Positions 8,838 through 17,663 of a DNA stretch of 64,000 nt are shown here, in pieces. This DNA comes from Mucilaginibacter rubeus (GTDB taxonomy: Bacteria > Bacteroidota > Bacteroidia > Sphingobacteriales > Sphingobacteriaceae). A program made the translations under genes and the position numbers. Below the pieces are notes generated by a model. It was not told the DNA's origin. It did no database searches and saw nothing but the letters and a program-made list of their open reading frames with translations. The stretch is from the NCBI RefSeq assembly GCF_014643835.1, contig NZ_BMKD01000001.1, positions 248,001 through 312,000 on the forward strand, written 5' to 3'. Each line of letters opens with the position of its first letter. The first letter of the stretch is position 1.

Positions 8838-9036
8838 TGGCCCCGCGCGGCCAGGAGCGCGACGATGTAAGTCAAATACTAATGAAGCCCGTTACCAGCC
8901 TGTCGGGGATTGCTTCATTCCTTACAGCAATTACTTGAACGCAGATGTCCTTTTACCTTCAGAGGCCACCGGATTTAATTTTACTTAGCATTGCACCCAT
9001 CTTTAATCACGTCAATGGTAGGAGCGAAGAAGACGC

Positions 9037-9648
9037 TTACCTCCGCATACCAATGTTTTCGTGCACCCAATTGGCCTCTTCTTCCGGGGTTACTTTATCA
9101 ATGGTACTGTTTACCCTGCTAAAAGTAGCCCCGGGGAAATCATAAGGTTTGCTATCGTCAAAAAACGGACCGACAACGCCAAGCATCCACCCGTTTTTAG
9201 CAGCCCAGTGGGGTGGGTTTACACGGTATTTAAACACCTCGTAGTGGATAAAATTGTTTCTGCCGTCAAAATCAATGGTAACCCGTTTAATATGTTCAAT
9301 TTCGTCGGGGCAGGCATCCAATTCGGTAGGGAATTCCAGCCATTGGGCCAGTGAGCTTTCCGCTCCTTTAATAAGCGTAAGGTATGCCTCCGGGAACAAG
9401 TGTAATTCCTCAAGTTCTTTTAAATACAAAAAGGTGTCGTAGCGGGTAAGCGGGTTTTTGGCAAAGGGCAAAACATCTTCGGCGGTTAAACCTGCAGCTG
9501 CTTCCGCCTTTTTATAAAGTGGTAAAATCCTTGCTGATCGCTCCAATTCAAGTTTCTTCTTTTTCTTCTTAACATCAAATAACCTGAAAGCCGCAAATGC
9601 TATAATAAAAACTATAATGGTAATGACAATAAGCGTGGTTAGATCCAT
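9037..9648 (-). CDS. Membrane-anchored protein of unknown function
   Basis: A 203-residue protein from ATG 9648 (MDLTTLIVITIIVFI). One N-terminal transmembrane helix (residues 3-24) is followed by a Lys-rich stretch (VKKKKKK) that fixes the N-out, C-in topology, then a soluble domain of about 170 residues rich in aromatic and acidic residues. I do not recognise the domain. The frame continues upstream to 9687, but the added residues are not hydrophobic and would bury the anchor. It lies 152 bases downstream of topB on the same strand. Confidence 0.68.
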   Translation of the reverse strand: MDLTTLIVITIIVFIIAFAAFRLFDVKKKKKKLELERSARILPLYKKAEAAAGLTAEDVLPFAKNPLTRYDTFLYLKELEELHLFPEAYLTLIKGAESSLAQWLEFPTELDACPDEIEHIKRVTIDFDGRNNFIHYEVFKYRVNPPHWAAKNGWMLGVVGPFFDDSKPYDFPGATFSRVNSTIDKVTPEEEANWVHENIGMRR

Positions 9649-9799
9649 AATGCAATGAATGTAAGCTTTTATACGGACGAATATCAAATTTATCGTGTTA
9701 CCAAAGTAAAATCGACACTTAACGTTTTAACCAGCGCCGGAGTAGTTGCAGTTAAGGCCCTGTTATTCTTATTGATAGCGCTATTCATGTCGCCATCCT

Positions 9800-11659
9800 T
9801 TAGGTTGTAACTTTACTCCCGACTTCTTCCATAGCCGGGATTTTTAATGATTTGCCTTGTGCTAAAAGCTCAGAAGTAATAGCTCGTGTATAGGTTTTGA
9901 TCTCGTTCTGGAATTCGGTAACCGAAGCTCCTGAGCGGATCTCTTCGAGGCGTTTCTCCCAAGTACCTGTAAGTTCGGCCTGGGCTATCTGCTGGTTTTT
10001 TACTACTTCATAAACAGCAATGCCGGTAGGGGTGGGCACCAGGTTTTTCTTTTCCCTGATAATGTAATTGCGTTTTAGCAGGGTTTCAATAATGGCCGCC
10101 CTTGTTGCCGGCGTTCCGAGGCCGCTATCTTTCATGGCATAACGCAGCTCTTCGTCGTCAATCTCTTTGCCTGCCGTTTCCAATGCCTTAAGCAGGGTGG
10201 CTTCGTTGTATAGTGGCCGGGGTTTGGTTTGCTTTTCGAGCAGGGCTTTGGCTGTTATCGGGAGGTTTTCGCCCTGGGTTACTTTAGGCAGCGTTGCGTT
10301 CTCTTCGTCCTTTTTGTCGTCTTCCTTATCGTTAAATACAGAACGCCAGCCGGCAGTATGGATCACCGTTCCGCTGGCGTTGAATTTAGCGCCCGATTGC
10401 ACCACAATTTTTGTGACTTCCTTAATACAATCCTGATGAAATGCTTCGAGCATACGGCCGGCCACCATGTCGTAAACAGCTTGCTGATCAGGCGAAAGCT
10501 GGTGCGGGTTTTCGCCGGTAGTAAGCACGGCGTGGTGATCTGTTACTTTTTTTGCATTTACACTTCGTTTGTTAAGCGTAGCGCTGCCCAACGCAATGGC
10601 TTGTTTGCCAAACAGCGGATGTTGTTCCAGCTTTTCAATCAGTGCAGGCACGCCTGCAAAAACATCGTCGCCTATATAGCGGCTGCCGGTACGGGGATAG
10701 GTAACCAGTTTGTTTTCGTAAAGGTTTTGGAGGATGGTAAGGGTTTGATCGGCGGTGAAACCTTTGCGTTTGTTGGCTTCCTGCTGCAGACTGCTCAGGT
10801 CGTGCAGCAAAGGAGGTGGTTCTTTACGTGGTTTTGCTTCTACCTGTAAAATATGACCGCCCTGCGGAAAGCCGCCTTCAATATCCTGTACCTTGTCAAG
10901 CACGGCCTGTGCTTCATCTTTTGTTTTATAATTTTCGGCAGATATCGCTTTAAATACCTGCCCGTCTTTATCGGGGTGAATGCTTACCTGGTAAAATGTT
11001 TCGGGTACGAAGTTTTTGTTTTCCAGGTACCGAGAACAGATCATGGCAAGGGTGGGGGTTTGCACCCGGCCTAATGAAAGTACCGCGCCACGGATCCCCG
11101 ATGAAAGACTAAGTGCCTGCGTGGCGTTCATACCTACCAGCCAGTCCGACTGGGAACGGCAATGGGCCGAATTGAACAGTGTATCATAATCGCTGCCGGG
11201 CTTCAGGTTACGGAAGCCCTCTTTGATAGCCTCATCAGTTTGCGATGAGATCCAGAGCCTTTTAAAAGGCTTTTTGCATTTTAAGTAATAGTAAATATAG
11301 CGAAAGATGAGTTCCCCTTCGCGCCCGGCATCCGTTGCTACAATGATCTCAGTGGATTCATCAAATAGCTTTTGAATGGTATCCAGTTGTTTTTTTACTG
11401 ATGGATCATCCACCAAACCATCCTTGGTTTTTACTTTACGAATAGAGAGCTTAAACTTTTGAGGCAGCATCGGCAGGTGCTGAACGCTCCAGCCGTAATA
11501 ACCATACTCCTGCGGGGCGGCAAGCTGCAGCAGGTGACCGAAAGCCCAGGTAAAGGTGAAACCCTTGCCTTCAATATAACCGTCTTTCTTTGTAGTTGCC
11601 CCAAAAACTTTGGCAATTTCCCTGGCTACAGATGGTTTTTCGGCTATAATAACTTTCAT
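9800..11659 (-). CDS. topB: DNA topoisomerase III
   Basis: A 619-residue type IA topoisomerase. The Toprim domain opens with MKVIIAEKPSVAREI (E7) and carries TDAGREGE (residues 109-116). SLGRVQTPTL (195-204) and the active-site Tyr321 in VTYPRTGSRYIGDD follow, then the remaining type IA core to about 590. It relaxes negative supercoils and decatenates DNA, usually with RecQ. It ends shortly after the core and has no cysteine-rich zinc ribbon or extended C-terminal domain, shorter than many bacterial TopB proteins. Confidence 0.93.
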   Translation of the reverse strand: MKVIIAEKPSVAREIAKVFGATTKKDGYIEGKGFTFTWAFGHLLQLAAPQEYGYYGWSVQHLPMLPQKFKLSIRKVKTKDGLVDDPSVKKQLDTIQKLFDESTEIIVATDAGREGELIFRYIYYYLKCKKPFKRLWISSQTDEAIKEGFRNLKPGSDYDTLFNSAHCRSQSDWLVGMNATQALSLSSGIRGAVLSLGRVQTPTLAMICSRYLENKNFVPETFYQVSIHPDKDGQVFKAISAENYKTKDEAQAVLDKVQDIEGGFPQGGHILQVEAKPRKEPPPLLHDLSSLQQEANKRKGFTADQTLTILQNLYENKLVTYPRTGSRYIGDDVFAGVPALIEKLEQHPLFGKQAIALGSATLNKRSVNAKKVTDHHAVLTTGENPHQLSPDQQAVYDMVAGRMLEAFHQDCIKEVTKIVVQSGAKFNASGTVIHTAGWRSVFNDKEDDKKDEENATLPKVTQGENLPITAKALLEKQTKPRPLYNEATLLKALETAGKEIDDEELRYAMKDSGLGTPATRAAIIETLLKRNYIIREKKNLVPTPTGIAVYEVVKNQQIAQAELTGTWEKRLEEIRSGASVTEFQNEIKTYTRAITSELLAQGKSLKIPAMEEVGSKVTT

Positions 11660-11774
11660 AAATGTTGTTTCCCATGCCCCGGTTTAGGCCGGTTGCTGCC
11701 AATACGGGCGTCGAAAGTATGAATTTAGCGAGGCCTGTGCAAGGTTTGTTGGTAACATTGTGCGGCCCGACAGG

Positions 11775-12860
11775 TTAAATGCCGTTGGCAGTGGTCAGTA
11801 ATTCTTTATCTACACCGGCAATTATTTCACTAAATACAGGTTCGGCATTGATGTAACCTTCAAGTAGTTTAAACTGGTTTTTAGCCCTGATCAAATTATG
11901 CCCTTCATATTGTGTACCATAGTAAATATCGTTATTTAAAAAATCGGTTAAAAAACGGAGGCCCTGCATATAGATCATTAGTTTGCCCGAAAAGGTGAAA
12001 TACTGTTTTTCAGTTTCAGTAAGGATGTTGCTCATTTCACTCATATAACCTTTATATATCGCTCTGAAAAAATCTGTCCTGATGATAATTTTATCCAGAT
12101 CTTTTTCCTCTTCGTTGGCGGGCGATAAATAGGTACGCATCATGTCGCCAACATCGCTTAAATAATAGCCGGGCATTACTGTATCAAGGTCAACAATACA
12201 TAGCGCGTTTTGCTCTTTGTCAAACAGCACATTATTTATTTTGGTATCGTGGTGGATCACCCGGAGCGGGATTTCGTTATTGGTTGTAAATAGGTTATAG
12301 GTATGCAATATGTTGATATGATCATCAGCAGCTTTTACTTCCTTAGCTGCCTGTTCCAGTTTTCGGCGTTCGGCTGTTTTTAAAGCCTGTTCAAACTGTG
12401 CAACCCGTAATTTTAGATTATGAAAATCCGGAAGCGTGTATTCGAGTTTGCTGATGTCAAAATGATTTAACAAACGGGTAAACCGGCCAAACTGCACCGC
12501 GGCGCTATAGGCTTCCTTTGTATCCTGCAAAAAGTTTACTGTATGTGACCCTTCAATAAATGGGAAAAGCCGGTAAAACTTACCGTCGGCGGCTTGAATG
12601 ATCGATTTCCCGTTTTGATTCTTTAGCGGGGCTACAAATAAATAACCTGGCTTGTGTTTATCAAGATACTCTTTGATTAGTACAAGGTTGCTGTCGATAT
12701 GATGGGGCCTTTTGAAAACAGCGACGTTGATTTGCTGAAGAATATAGGAATGGTTAGCACCACTTATTTTATAAGTATAGTTTATTAAACCCGAACCAAA
12801 AGGCCGGATATGGTATTCAGAAACGTTTAATCCAAAATTTATAAGGATATCATCAAACAT
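11775..12860 (-). CDS. APH-fold sugar kinase, N-acetylhexosamine 1-kinase (NahK)-like
   Basis: A 361-residue kinase of the aminoglycoside phosphotransferase fold. It has an N-lobe with FGSGLINYTYKI, a catalytic loop IHHDTKINNVLFD (about residues 205-217) and the metal-binding CIVDLDTVMPG. The HxDTKxNNVLFD plus IDLDTVMPG combination is that of NahK, which phosphorylates GlcNAc or GalNAc at C1, rather than of homoserine or choline kinases. It sits 83 bases downstream of the LacI repressor with a LacI-type operator between them (12915-12924). Beside a GH109 alpha-N-acetylgalactosaminidase, GalNAc kinase is the sensible guess; substrate specificity is inference. Confidence 0.75.
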   Translation of the reverse strand: MFDDILINFGLNVSEYHIRPFGSGLINYTYKISGANHSYILQQINVAVFKRPHHIDSNLVLIKEYLDKHKPGYLFVAPLKNQNGKSIIQAADGKFYRLFPFIEGSHTVNFLQDTKEAYSAAVQFGRFTRLLNHFDISKLEYTLPDFHNLKLRVAQFEQALKTAERRKLEQAAKEVKAADDHINILHTYNLFTTNNEIPLRVIHHDTKINNVLFDKEQNALCIVDLDTVMPGYYLSDVGDMMRTYLSPANEEEKDLDKIIIRTDFFRAIYKGYMSEMSNILTETEKQYFTFSGKLMIYMQGLRFLTDFLNNDIYYGTQYEGHNLIRAKNQFKLLEGYINAEPVFSEIIAGVDKELLTTANGI

Positions 12861-12914
12861 ATTATAGACGTTAACTCATCAAACATAGCTAATTTCATAA
12901 ACGATAGCCATGCG

Positions 12915-12924
12915 CAAACGTTTG
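12915..12924. promoter_or_regulatory. LacI-family operator (kinase gene)
   Basis: The palindrome CAAACGTTTG lies 55 bases upstream of the kinase start codon, in the 83-base gap after the LacI gene. It is one of five copies in the locus. Confidence 0.62.
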
Positions 12925-12943
12925 AGTGTTTTTTTGTTTAGGT

Positions 12944-13969
12944 TTATTTTTTGTTTTCAACCAGTTGCGATTCAATGATCACCTTGTAAAAGGCGCTTGG
13001 TTCATTGCCGCCGGTACCCTGGTGGTGCAGCAGGTCCATCAAAATATCAGTTGCTTTTTGTCCCTGTAAATATGGGAATTGTTCAACCGAAGCGGCGGGA
13101 ATATTCTCCATATAATTGATTAGCGGTAAATTGGCATAGCTTACAAATTCAAGATCCTTATTGATCCTGATGTTTAGTTTACTGGCATGTTTAATAGCAA
13201 AAAGTGCTACATAATCATTAAAGGTTACTATAGCGGTTGGTTTGCGTTTGCTGGCCAATAATTCATCTAACGCTTTCCTGGTGCCTTCTTCGGTAAGGTC
13301 GCACGAAACTATGAGTGAAGGGTCATATTTAAGCCTGTTTTTGGTCATGGCTTTGATGTAGCCCTCTTTACGCTCACCGGTAGCAACCATGGTTTGCGGC
13401 CCGTTGATCATGCCTATTGCCCGGTGACCTTTTTTTAGCAGGTAACTCACTGCCTCAATGGTGCCGATTTCCATATTGCAGGCTACATAATGGATGTTGG
13501 GTATAGCCGGGATCCTATCGAAATAAACTACCGGGATATTGTATTTTTTTAAGTTTTCAAAATGCTGGTACGAGGAGGTATTTTTCCCTACCGATACAAG
13601 CAGGCCATCAACCCGGTGGTTTTTCATTTTTTCAACCAGCTGTTTTTCCTTTTGCTCATCATCATGTGATTGTGCCAGCAATACGGTATAATTTTTTTTA
13701 TAGGCAGTATCTTCAATAGCGCTTATGGCCGAGGAGAAAAAAGCCTCCGAAAGCTCGGGTAAAATGACCCCGATGGTGAGGGTTTTGCCCTTTTGCAAAA
13801 AAATAGCGGTTTGGTTAGGCTCATAGTTTAACTCGCCGGCCAGCTTTTTAACTTTCGCCCTTGTGGTGAGTCCTATGCTCGGATGATCATGCAAGGCCCT
13901 TGAAACTGTAGAAACCGAGATGCCTAATATTTGTGCTATCTCTTTTATAGTAGTTGGCTTTGTTTGCAT
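12944..13969 (-). CDS. LacI-family transcriptional repressor of the polysaccharide locus
   Basis: A 341-residue regulator. The N-terminal helix-turn-helix (TIKEIAQILGISVSTVSRAL, residues about 7-26) and hinge (NQTAIFLQKGKT) are followed by a periplasmic-binding-protein-like sensor domain (residues about 65-335) starting TIGVILPEL. Such repressors bind palindromes with a central CG and release them on a sugar ligand. Five CAAACGTTTG sites flank this gene, its divergent neighbour and the SusC gene; one (14043-14054) is 73 bases upstream of its own start, so autoregulation is expected. The effector is probably a breakdown sugar of the target glycan. Confidence 0.93.
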   Translation of the reverse strand: MQTKPTTIKEIAQILGISVSTVSRALHDHPSIGLTTRAKVKKLAGELNYEPNQTAIFLQKGKTLTIGVILPELSEAFFSSAISAIEDTAYKKNYTVLLAQSHDDEQKEKQLVEKMKNHRVDGLLVSVGKNTSSYQHFENLKKYNIPVVYFDRIPAIPNIHYVACNMEIGTIEAVSYLLKKGHRAIGMINGPQTMVATGERKEGYIKAMTKNRLKYDPSLIVSCDLTEEGTRKALDELLASKRKPTAIVTFNDYVALFAIKHASKLNIRINKDLEFVSYANLPLINYMENIPAASVEQFPYLQGQKATDILMDLLHHQGTGGNEPSAFYKVIIESQLVENKK

Positions 13970-14042
13970 TAATTACGGGCTAATGTTGTTTTTATAGTTA
14001 AAGTTAAGCGATTATTATGAAATAGCTTGTATTAACTGCATT

Positions 14043-14054
14043 GCAAACGTTTGC
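14043..14054. promoter_or_regulatory. LacI-family operator (repressor gene)
   Basis: GCAAACGTTTGC, a perfect 12-base palindrome and the best copy in the window, lies in the 416-base divergent gap between the LacI gene and the DUF3472 gene. Apart from this site and the one at 14296 I see no gene or other element in that gap. Confidence 0.68.
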
Positions 14055-14295
14055 GTGGCTAAATCATCGGTTTGCATAGGTTGGCCGGTTAGTATAGTGG
14101 AGATTTGAATATTGGCAATGCCATATAGTCCCTTTTAATTTTATTTAGAGAGCCTCGCTTATCTGCAATAAAGAAATAATCGTTTAGCAGGCATATTTAC
14201 CTCCAATTTTAGAAGCCGAAGTCATCAACCCATAATGTTTGATAAATATCTGTTTTTCAATTAATGCCAGTTAAGGGATAATTATGCCCATTTTT

Positions 14296-14305
14296 CAAAC
14301 GTTTG
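14296..14305. promoter_or_regulatory. LacI-family operator (DUF3472/GH109 unit)
   Basis: CAAACGTTTG lies 80 bases before the preferred start of the DUF3472 gene. A TTTG inside it, followed 18 bases later by TATTTTTT, could be a weak -33/-7 pair, in which case the operator covers the promoter. Confidence 0.6.
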
Positions 14306-14385
14306 CGTTGAAATTGAAACATTTATTTTTTCTTAAAGCCACTAATGCGAGTACATTTATGAAACGATACTTGTGTTATAACCCA

Positions 14386-15699
14386 ATGATGAAGAAAACC
14401 GTTATAATTTGTCTTTCAATATTGTTTATTTGCATAGGAAATAGAGCTGCCATTGCACAGACGGTACACATTGATGCTTCAAAACTGCGTCATGTTATCC
14501 CTTTTGGTGATAATGCCTGGGTAAGCGCGCCGGATACTATAACCGATGAAGGTTTGATTGGCCTGAGAAGCATAAAATCAACCTGTAATATTTATTTCAG
14601 GGTTAGTGTTGCACAGGACCTTGAGCTTGCGCTGGTGGTACGGGTACCGCAGGGGAACAGTACGCTGCTGGTATCGGCAGGAAAAAATGCTGTCGTCAAA
14701 AAAATAAGCAACACAAGCTTTGATACTGTCAGTTTTGGGAAGGTTCACATCAGTCGGCCGGGTTATGTAAAGATCAGTTTAAAAGGCATCAGTAAAACCG
14801 GGACTGTTTATGCAGATGTATCTGACCTGGTAATTACCCTGCAAAAGCCGGATAATGATATTTCATATGTTGCAAAAGGCAGCTCATTTCATTTTGGCAG
14901 AAGGGGGCCTTCTGTGCATTTACGCTACCCAGTCCCCACCGACAAAGAGAATAAAGTAAAATGGTTTTATAACGAGATTATCGTGCCCCAAGGCCAGGAC
15001 GTGATAGGCTCTTATTTTATGGCAGATGGTTTTGGAGAAGGATATTTCGGTATGCAGGTAAATTCCGCAACCGAACGAAGGGTGCTATTTTCAGTATGGA
15101 GCCCTTTTAATACTGAAGATCCGAAGAGTATCCCGGATAGCATGCGCATTAAACGGGTTAAGAGTGGCAGTAATGTGCATATAGGTGAGTTCGGGAATGA
15201 GGGCTCGGGAGGCCAAAGTTATATGCGTTTCCCATGGAAAGCCGGGCAAGCTTACGCCTTTTTGCTTAGCGCCGAGCCGGATAATGCAAAATACACAACC
15301 ACTTATACCGCATATTTTAAAGATGTAACTGCCGGGAAATGGTTTTTAATAGCCAGCTTTACCCGCCCGCAGAAGGCCACTTATTTAACGCATTTGTATT
15401 CGTTTGTGGAAAATTTTGAACCTGAAAATGGCGATAAGATCCGCAAAGCTTATTTTACTAACCAGTGGATAGGTGACAGCGAAAACAACTGGCAGGAGCT
15501 TACCCATGCCATTTATACCGGCGACGCTACGGCTAATGCCAACTATCGTAAGGATTATGCAGGAGGAAAGGAAGGCGACAAGTTCTTTCTTCAAAACGGA
15601 GGTTTTTTTAACAATTACGTACCGCTTAAAACTCCGTACGATCGCAACGCAACAAAGCAAAAGCCTGTAATTGATTTTGAAAAACTCCCTAATAAATAA
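14386..15699 (+). CDS. Exported DUF5077/DUF3472 protein
   Basis: The preferred start is ATG 14386 or 14389 (MMKKTVIICLSILFICI), which opens a clean signal peptide ending near AIAQT and gives about 438 residues. Longer starts at 14284 and 14359 would place the operator or extra charged residues ahead of it. The first 150 residues after the signal are a beta-sandwich of DUF5077 type. The remainder matches DUF3472 in its features: YNEIIVPQG, SYFMADGFGEGYFGMQVNS, RRVLFSVWSPF and a C-terminal WIGDSENNWQEL. Both domains are common in Bacteroidota polysaccharide loci with unproven roles, perhaps glycan binding. It is 24 bases upstream of the GH109 gene, apparently the same transcript. Confidence 0.78.
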   Translation: MMKKTVIICLSILFICIGNRAAIAQTVHIDASKLRHVIPFGDNAWVSAPDTITDEGLIGLRSIKSTCNIYFRVSVAQDLELALVVRVPQGNSTLLVSAGKNAVVKKISNTSFDTVSFGKVHISRPGYVKISLKGISKTGTVYADVSDLVITLQKPDNDISYVAKGSSFHFGRRGPSVHLRYPVPTDKENKVKWFYNEIIVPQGQDVIGSYFMADGFGEGYFGMQVNSATERRVLFSVWSPFNTEDPKSIPDSMRIKRVKSGSNVHIGEFGNEGSGGQSYMRFPWKAGQAYAFLLSAEPDNAKYTTTYTAYFKDVTAGKWFLIASFTRPQKATYLTHLYSFVENFEPENGDKIRKAYFTNQWIGDSENNWQELTHAIYTGDATANANYRKDYAGGKEGDKFFLQNGGFFNNYVPLKTPYDRNATKQKPVIDFEKLPNK

Positions 15700-15723
15700 G
15701 CCCCAAAAACCTCAATATTATAT

Positions 15724-17073
15724 ATGGAAAGAAGACAATTTTTGAAAACCAGCGCGATTGCGGCAGCCGGTTTTAGCATTTTACCGTCAGGAAGGCTGTT
15801 TGCATCGGCACCTGCGAAAGTCCGTTTAGGTTACATAGGCGTAGGTGCCCGCGGCATGAGCCATATTGCCGAAGGTTTGCTTCGCGATGATGTGGAGATC
15901 GTTGCCATTTGTGATACACAGGAAAGCTCACTGAAGATTTGCCGCGAATACATCGCCAAAAAAGGCCATGCACCCGTAAAGGAATACACCGGCGGACTGG
16001 ATGCCTACAAAAAACTGCTCGACCATAAAGATATTGACGCGGTAATTATAGCCACACCATGGCAGTTTCACCATCCGCAAGCTATCGACGCCATGAAAGC
16101 CGGAAAGTATGTGGGTTGCGAAGTAATTGCCGGTCTTACAATTGAAGATCACTGGGATATCGTTAACACTTCAGAAAAAACAGGTATCCCATACATGACG
16201 CTTGAAAACGTTTGTTATCGTCGTGATGTGATGGCTGCTTTAAATATGGTACGCCAGGACCTGTTTGGCGAAATCATCCATTTGGAAGGAGGATATCAGC
16301 ATAATTTAAGAGGTGTATTATTCAATAATGGTAAGCAATATTATGGCGGCGGCGTTGAGTTTGGCCCTAAAGCCCTGAGCGAAGCCCAATGGCGTACGCA
16401 GTTTAATATCGATGTGGATGGTGATATCTACCCAACCCACGGCGCAGGCCCTTGTATGCATTATGCCAATATCAATGCGGGTAACCGTTTTACTAACCTG
16501 GTATCATTTAGCAGCAAAGCAAAGGGTTTGGCAGCATATGTAGAGGAATTATCGCCTGGTCACCCGAATGCGAAAATCCATTACAAAAACGGCGACGTAA
16601 CCACTACTATGATCAACTGTGCCAACGGCGAAACAGTGTTGCTGAGCCATGATACACACCTGCCTCGTCCATATTCATTAGGTTTCAGGGTGCAGGGTAC
16701 CAAAGGTTTATGGATGGATGTAAACAAAAGTGTTTATATCGATCATAAATCAAAAGAAGATGATTCATGGGATCCGGCAAAAGAATGGTTTGATAAATAT
16801 GACCATCCGCTTTGGAAAAAATACGAAAAGTTTGCCGAAGGTGCCGGTCACGGTGGCATGGACTGGTTTGTGTTTAATGCTTTCGTAGAGTCGGTTAAGC
16901 AAAAACGCCAAACACCTATTGATGTTTATGATTCTGTTACCATGAGCGTAATTACGCCCTTGTCAACAAAATCATTGAAAGAAGGCAACGCCAGTGTGGC
17001 GTTTCCTGATTTTACCCGTGGCAAATGGAAAGAGCGCAAAAACACCTTCGCGCTTGACGACAGCGGCTTTTAA
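15724..17073 (+). CDS. Tat-exported GH109-type alpha-N-acetylgalactosaminidase (Gfo/Idh/MocA fold)
   Basis: A 449-residue protein. The start MERRQFLKTSAIAAAG is a twin-arginine signal, consistent with export folded around bound NAD. The Rossmann motif GYIGVGARG (residues 36-44) is followed by GH109 blocks: TPWQFHHPQAIDAMKAGKYV, LENVCYRRDVMAALNMVR, FGEIIHLEGGYQHNLR, YPTHGAGP and GHGGMDWF. GH109 enzymes release alpha-linked GalNAc by a redox mechanism that transiently oxidises C3 using tightly bound NAD. The length fits the family. It follows the DUF3472 gene by 24 bases and precedes a terminator. Alternative: a periplasmic sugar 3-dehydrogenase of the same fold. Confidence 0.82.
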   Translation: MERRQFLKTSAIAAAGFSILPSGRLFASAPAKVRLGYIGVGARGMSHIAEGLLRDDVEIVAICDTQESSLKICREYIAKKGHAPVKEYTGGLDAYKKLLDHKDIDAVIIATPWQFHHPQAIDAMKAGKYVGCEVIAGLTIEDHWDIVNTSEKTGIPYMTLENVCYRRDVMAALNMVRQDLFGEIIHLEGGYQHNLRGVLFNNGKQYYGGGVEFGPKALSEAQWRTQFNIDVDGDIYPTHGAGPCMHYANINAGNRFTNLVSFSSKAKGLAAYVEELSPGHPNAKIHYKNGDVTTTMINCANGETVLLSHDTHLPRPYSLGFRVQGTKGLWMDVNKSVYIDHKSKEDDSWDPAKEWFDKYDHPLWKKYEKFAEGAGHGGMDWFVFNAFVESVKQKRQTPIDVYDSVTMSVITPLSTKSLKEGNASVAFPDFTRGKWKERKNTFALDDSGF

Positions 17074-17107
17074 TTATCGTTTATATTTTTTTGCATGTTT
17101 TATGTTT

Positions 17108-17132
17108 AGCCCGGCCAAAAGCCGGGCTTTAC
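17108..17132 (+). terminator. Intrinsic terminator after the GH109 gene
   Basis: AGCCCGGC (17108-17115) pairs with GCCGGGCT (17121-17128) around a CAAAA loop and is followed by a weak T stretch. It separates the DUF3472/GH109 unit from the SusC unit. Confidence 0.75.
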
Positions 17133-17496
17133 TTTTTTAAGGCAGTATGGCTACCCCTGCTATAGCTAAGCGGTGGCTTTTGGTGTAACCCTGTGATTTG
17201 TTTATATTGTTGATTTTTAGGTTGTTAAGTTTAAATAATTAAAAAACTGTTAACCCTGTTAACCCCCCTTTGCCGCCAAAGTTAACGGCTATAGCTGGAG
17301 CTGGGTGGCGGCTGATACCACAGTGAGGTTGCGTTTGTAGATCTTATTCCAATCCACTCATAATCAAATTCTTCAAGCTTAGTCCTCAAATACGCAGAAT
17401 CCATAAAATTGGCGCCTGAATCATCCCGGTTGCGACCTGCTCAATACCACAAAAACCTTCAGGAATCAATTTTTTTCGCAGCAAAATACTTTGAGT
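17133..17496. other. Upstream half of the 590-base gap before SusC; no gene
   Basis: I see no credible coding sequence. The plus-strand frame at 17409-17642 runs across both operators and has no protein-like pattern. Confidence 0.5.
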
Positions 17497-17539
17497 CAAA
17501 CGTTTGCATAAGCCTGATTTGGTTCAAAACAAACGTTTG
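17497..17539. promoter_or_regulatory. Paired LacI-family operators upstream of SusC
   Basis: Two copies of CAAACGTTTG (17497-17506 and 17530-17539) have centres 33 bases apart, about three helical turns, so two dimers or one tetramer could bind the same DNA face. They lie 125-167 bases ahead of the SusC start. Confidence 0.68.
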
Positions 17540-17663
17540 CGCTGTGTTTGCAGGGGCGTTTTTTTGCTTTCGAAACCCTGTATCTCTAATTTCCAATATT
17601 CAAAAACAAGGCTCACCACCACAACAGAAAACTAACAATTAATTAATACTAACACCACCACGT

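Larger units (their letters stand above)
8383..9036. other. Gap of about 650 bases without a convincing gene; repeat-derived
   Basis: No open frame here reads like a protein. The plus-strand frame at 8550-8870 is Cys/Ser/Arg-rich and crosses repeat sequence. The gap holds two inverted-repeat elements, listed separately (8501-8576 and 8812-8837), and nothing else I can identify. Confidence 0.5.

Noticed and set aside
8550-8870. Plus-strand open frame of 106 codons
   Set aside because: Cys/Ser/Arg-rich translation with no protein-like pattern, crossing two palindromic repeats.
10229-10849. 206-codon plus-strand frame opposite topoisomerase III
   Set aside because: Antisense shadow of a strongly coding gene; no independent domain or start context.
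16204-16213. AAAACGTTTG inside the GH109 gene, considered as a sixth LacI operator
   Set aside because: One mismatch from the palindrome and within a conserved coding motif (LENVCY), so it is explained by the protein.
17409-17642. 77-codon frame upstream of SusC
   Set aside because: It spans both LacI operators and the SusC leader and lacks protein-like composition.
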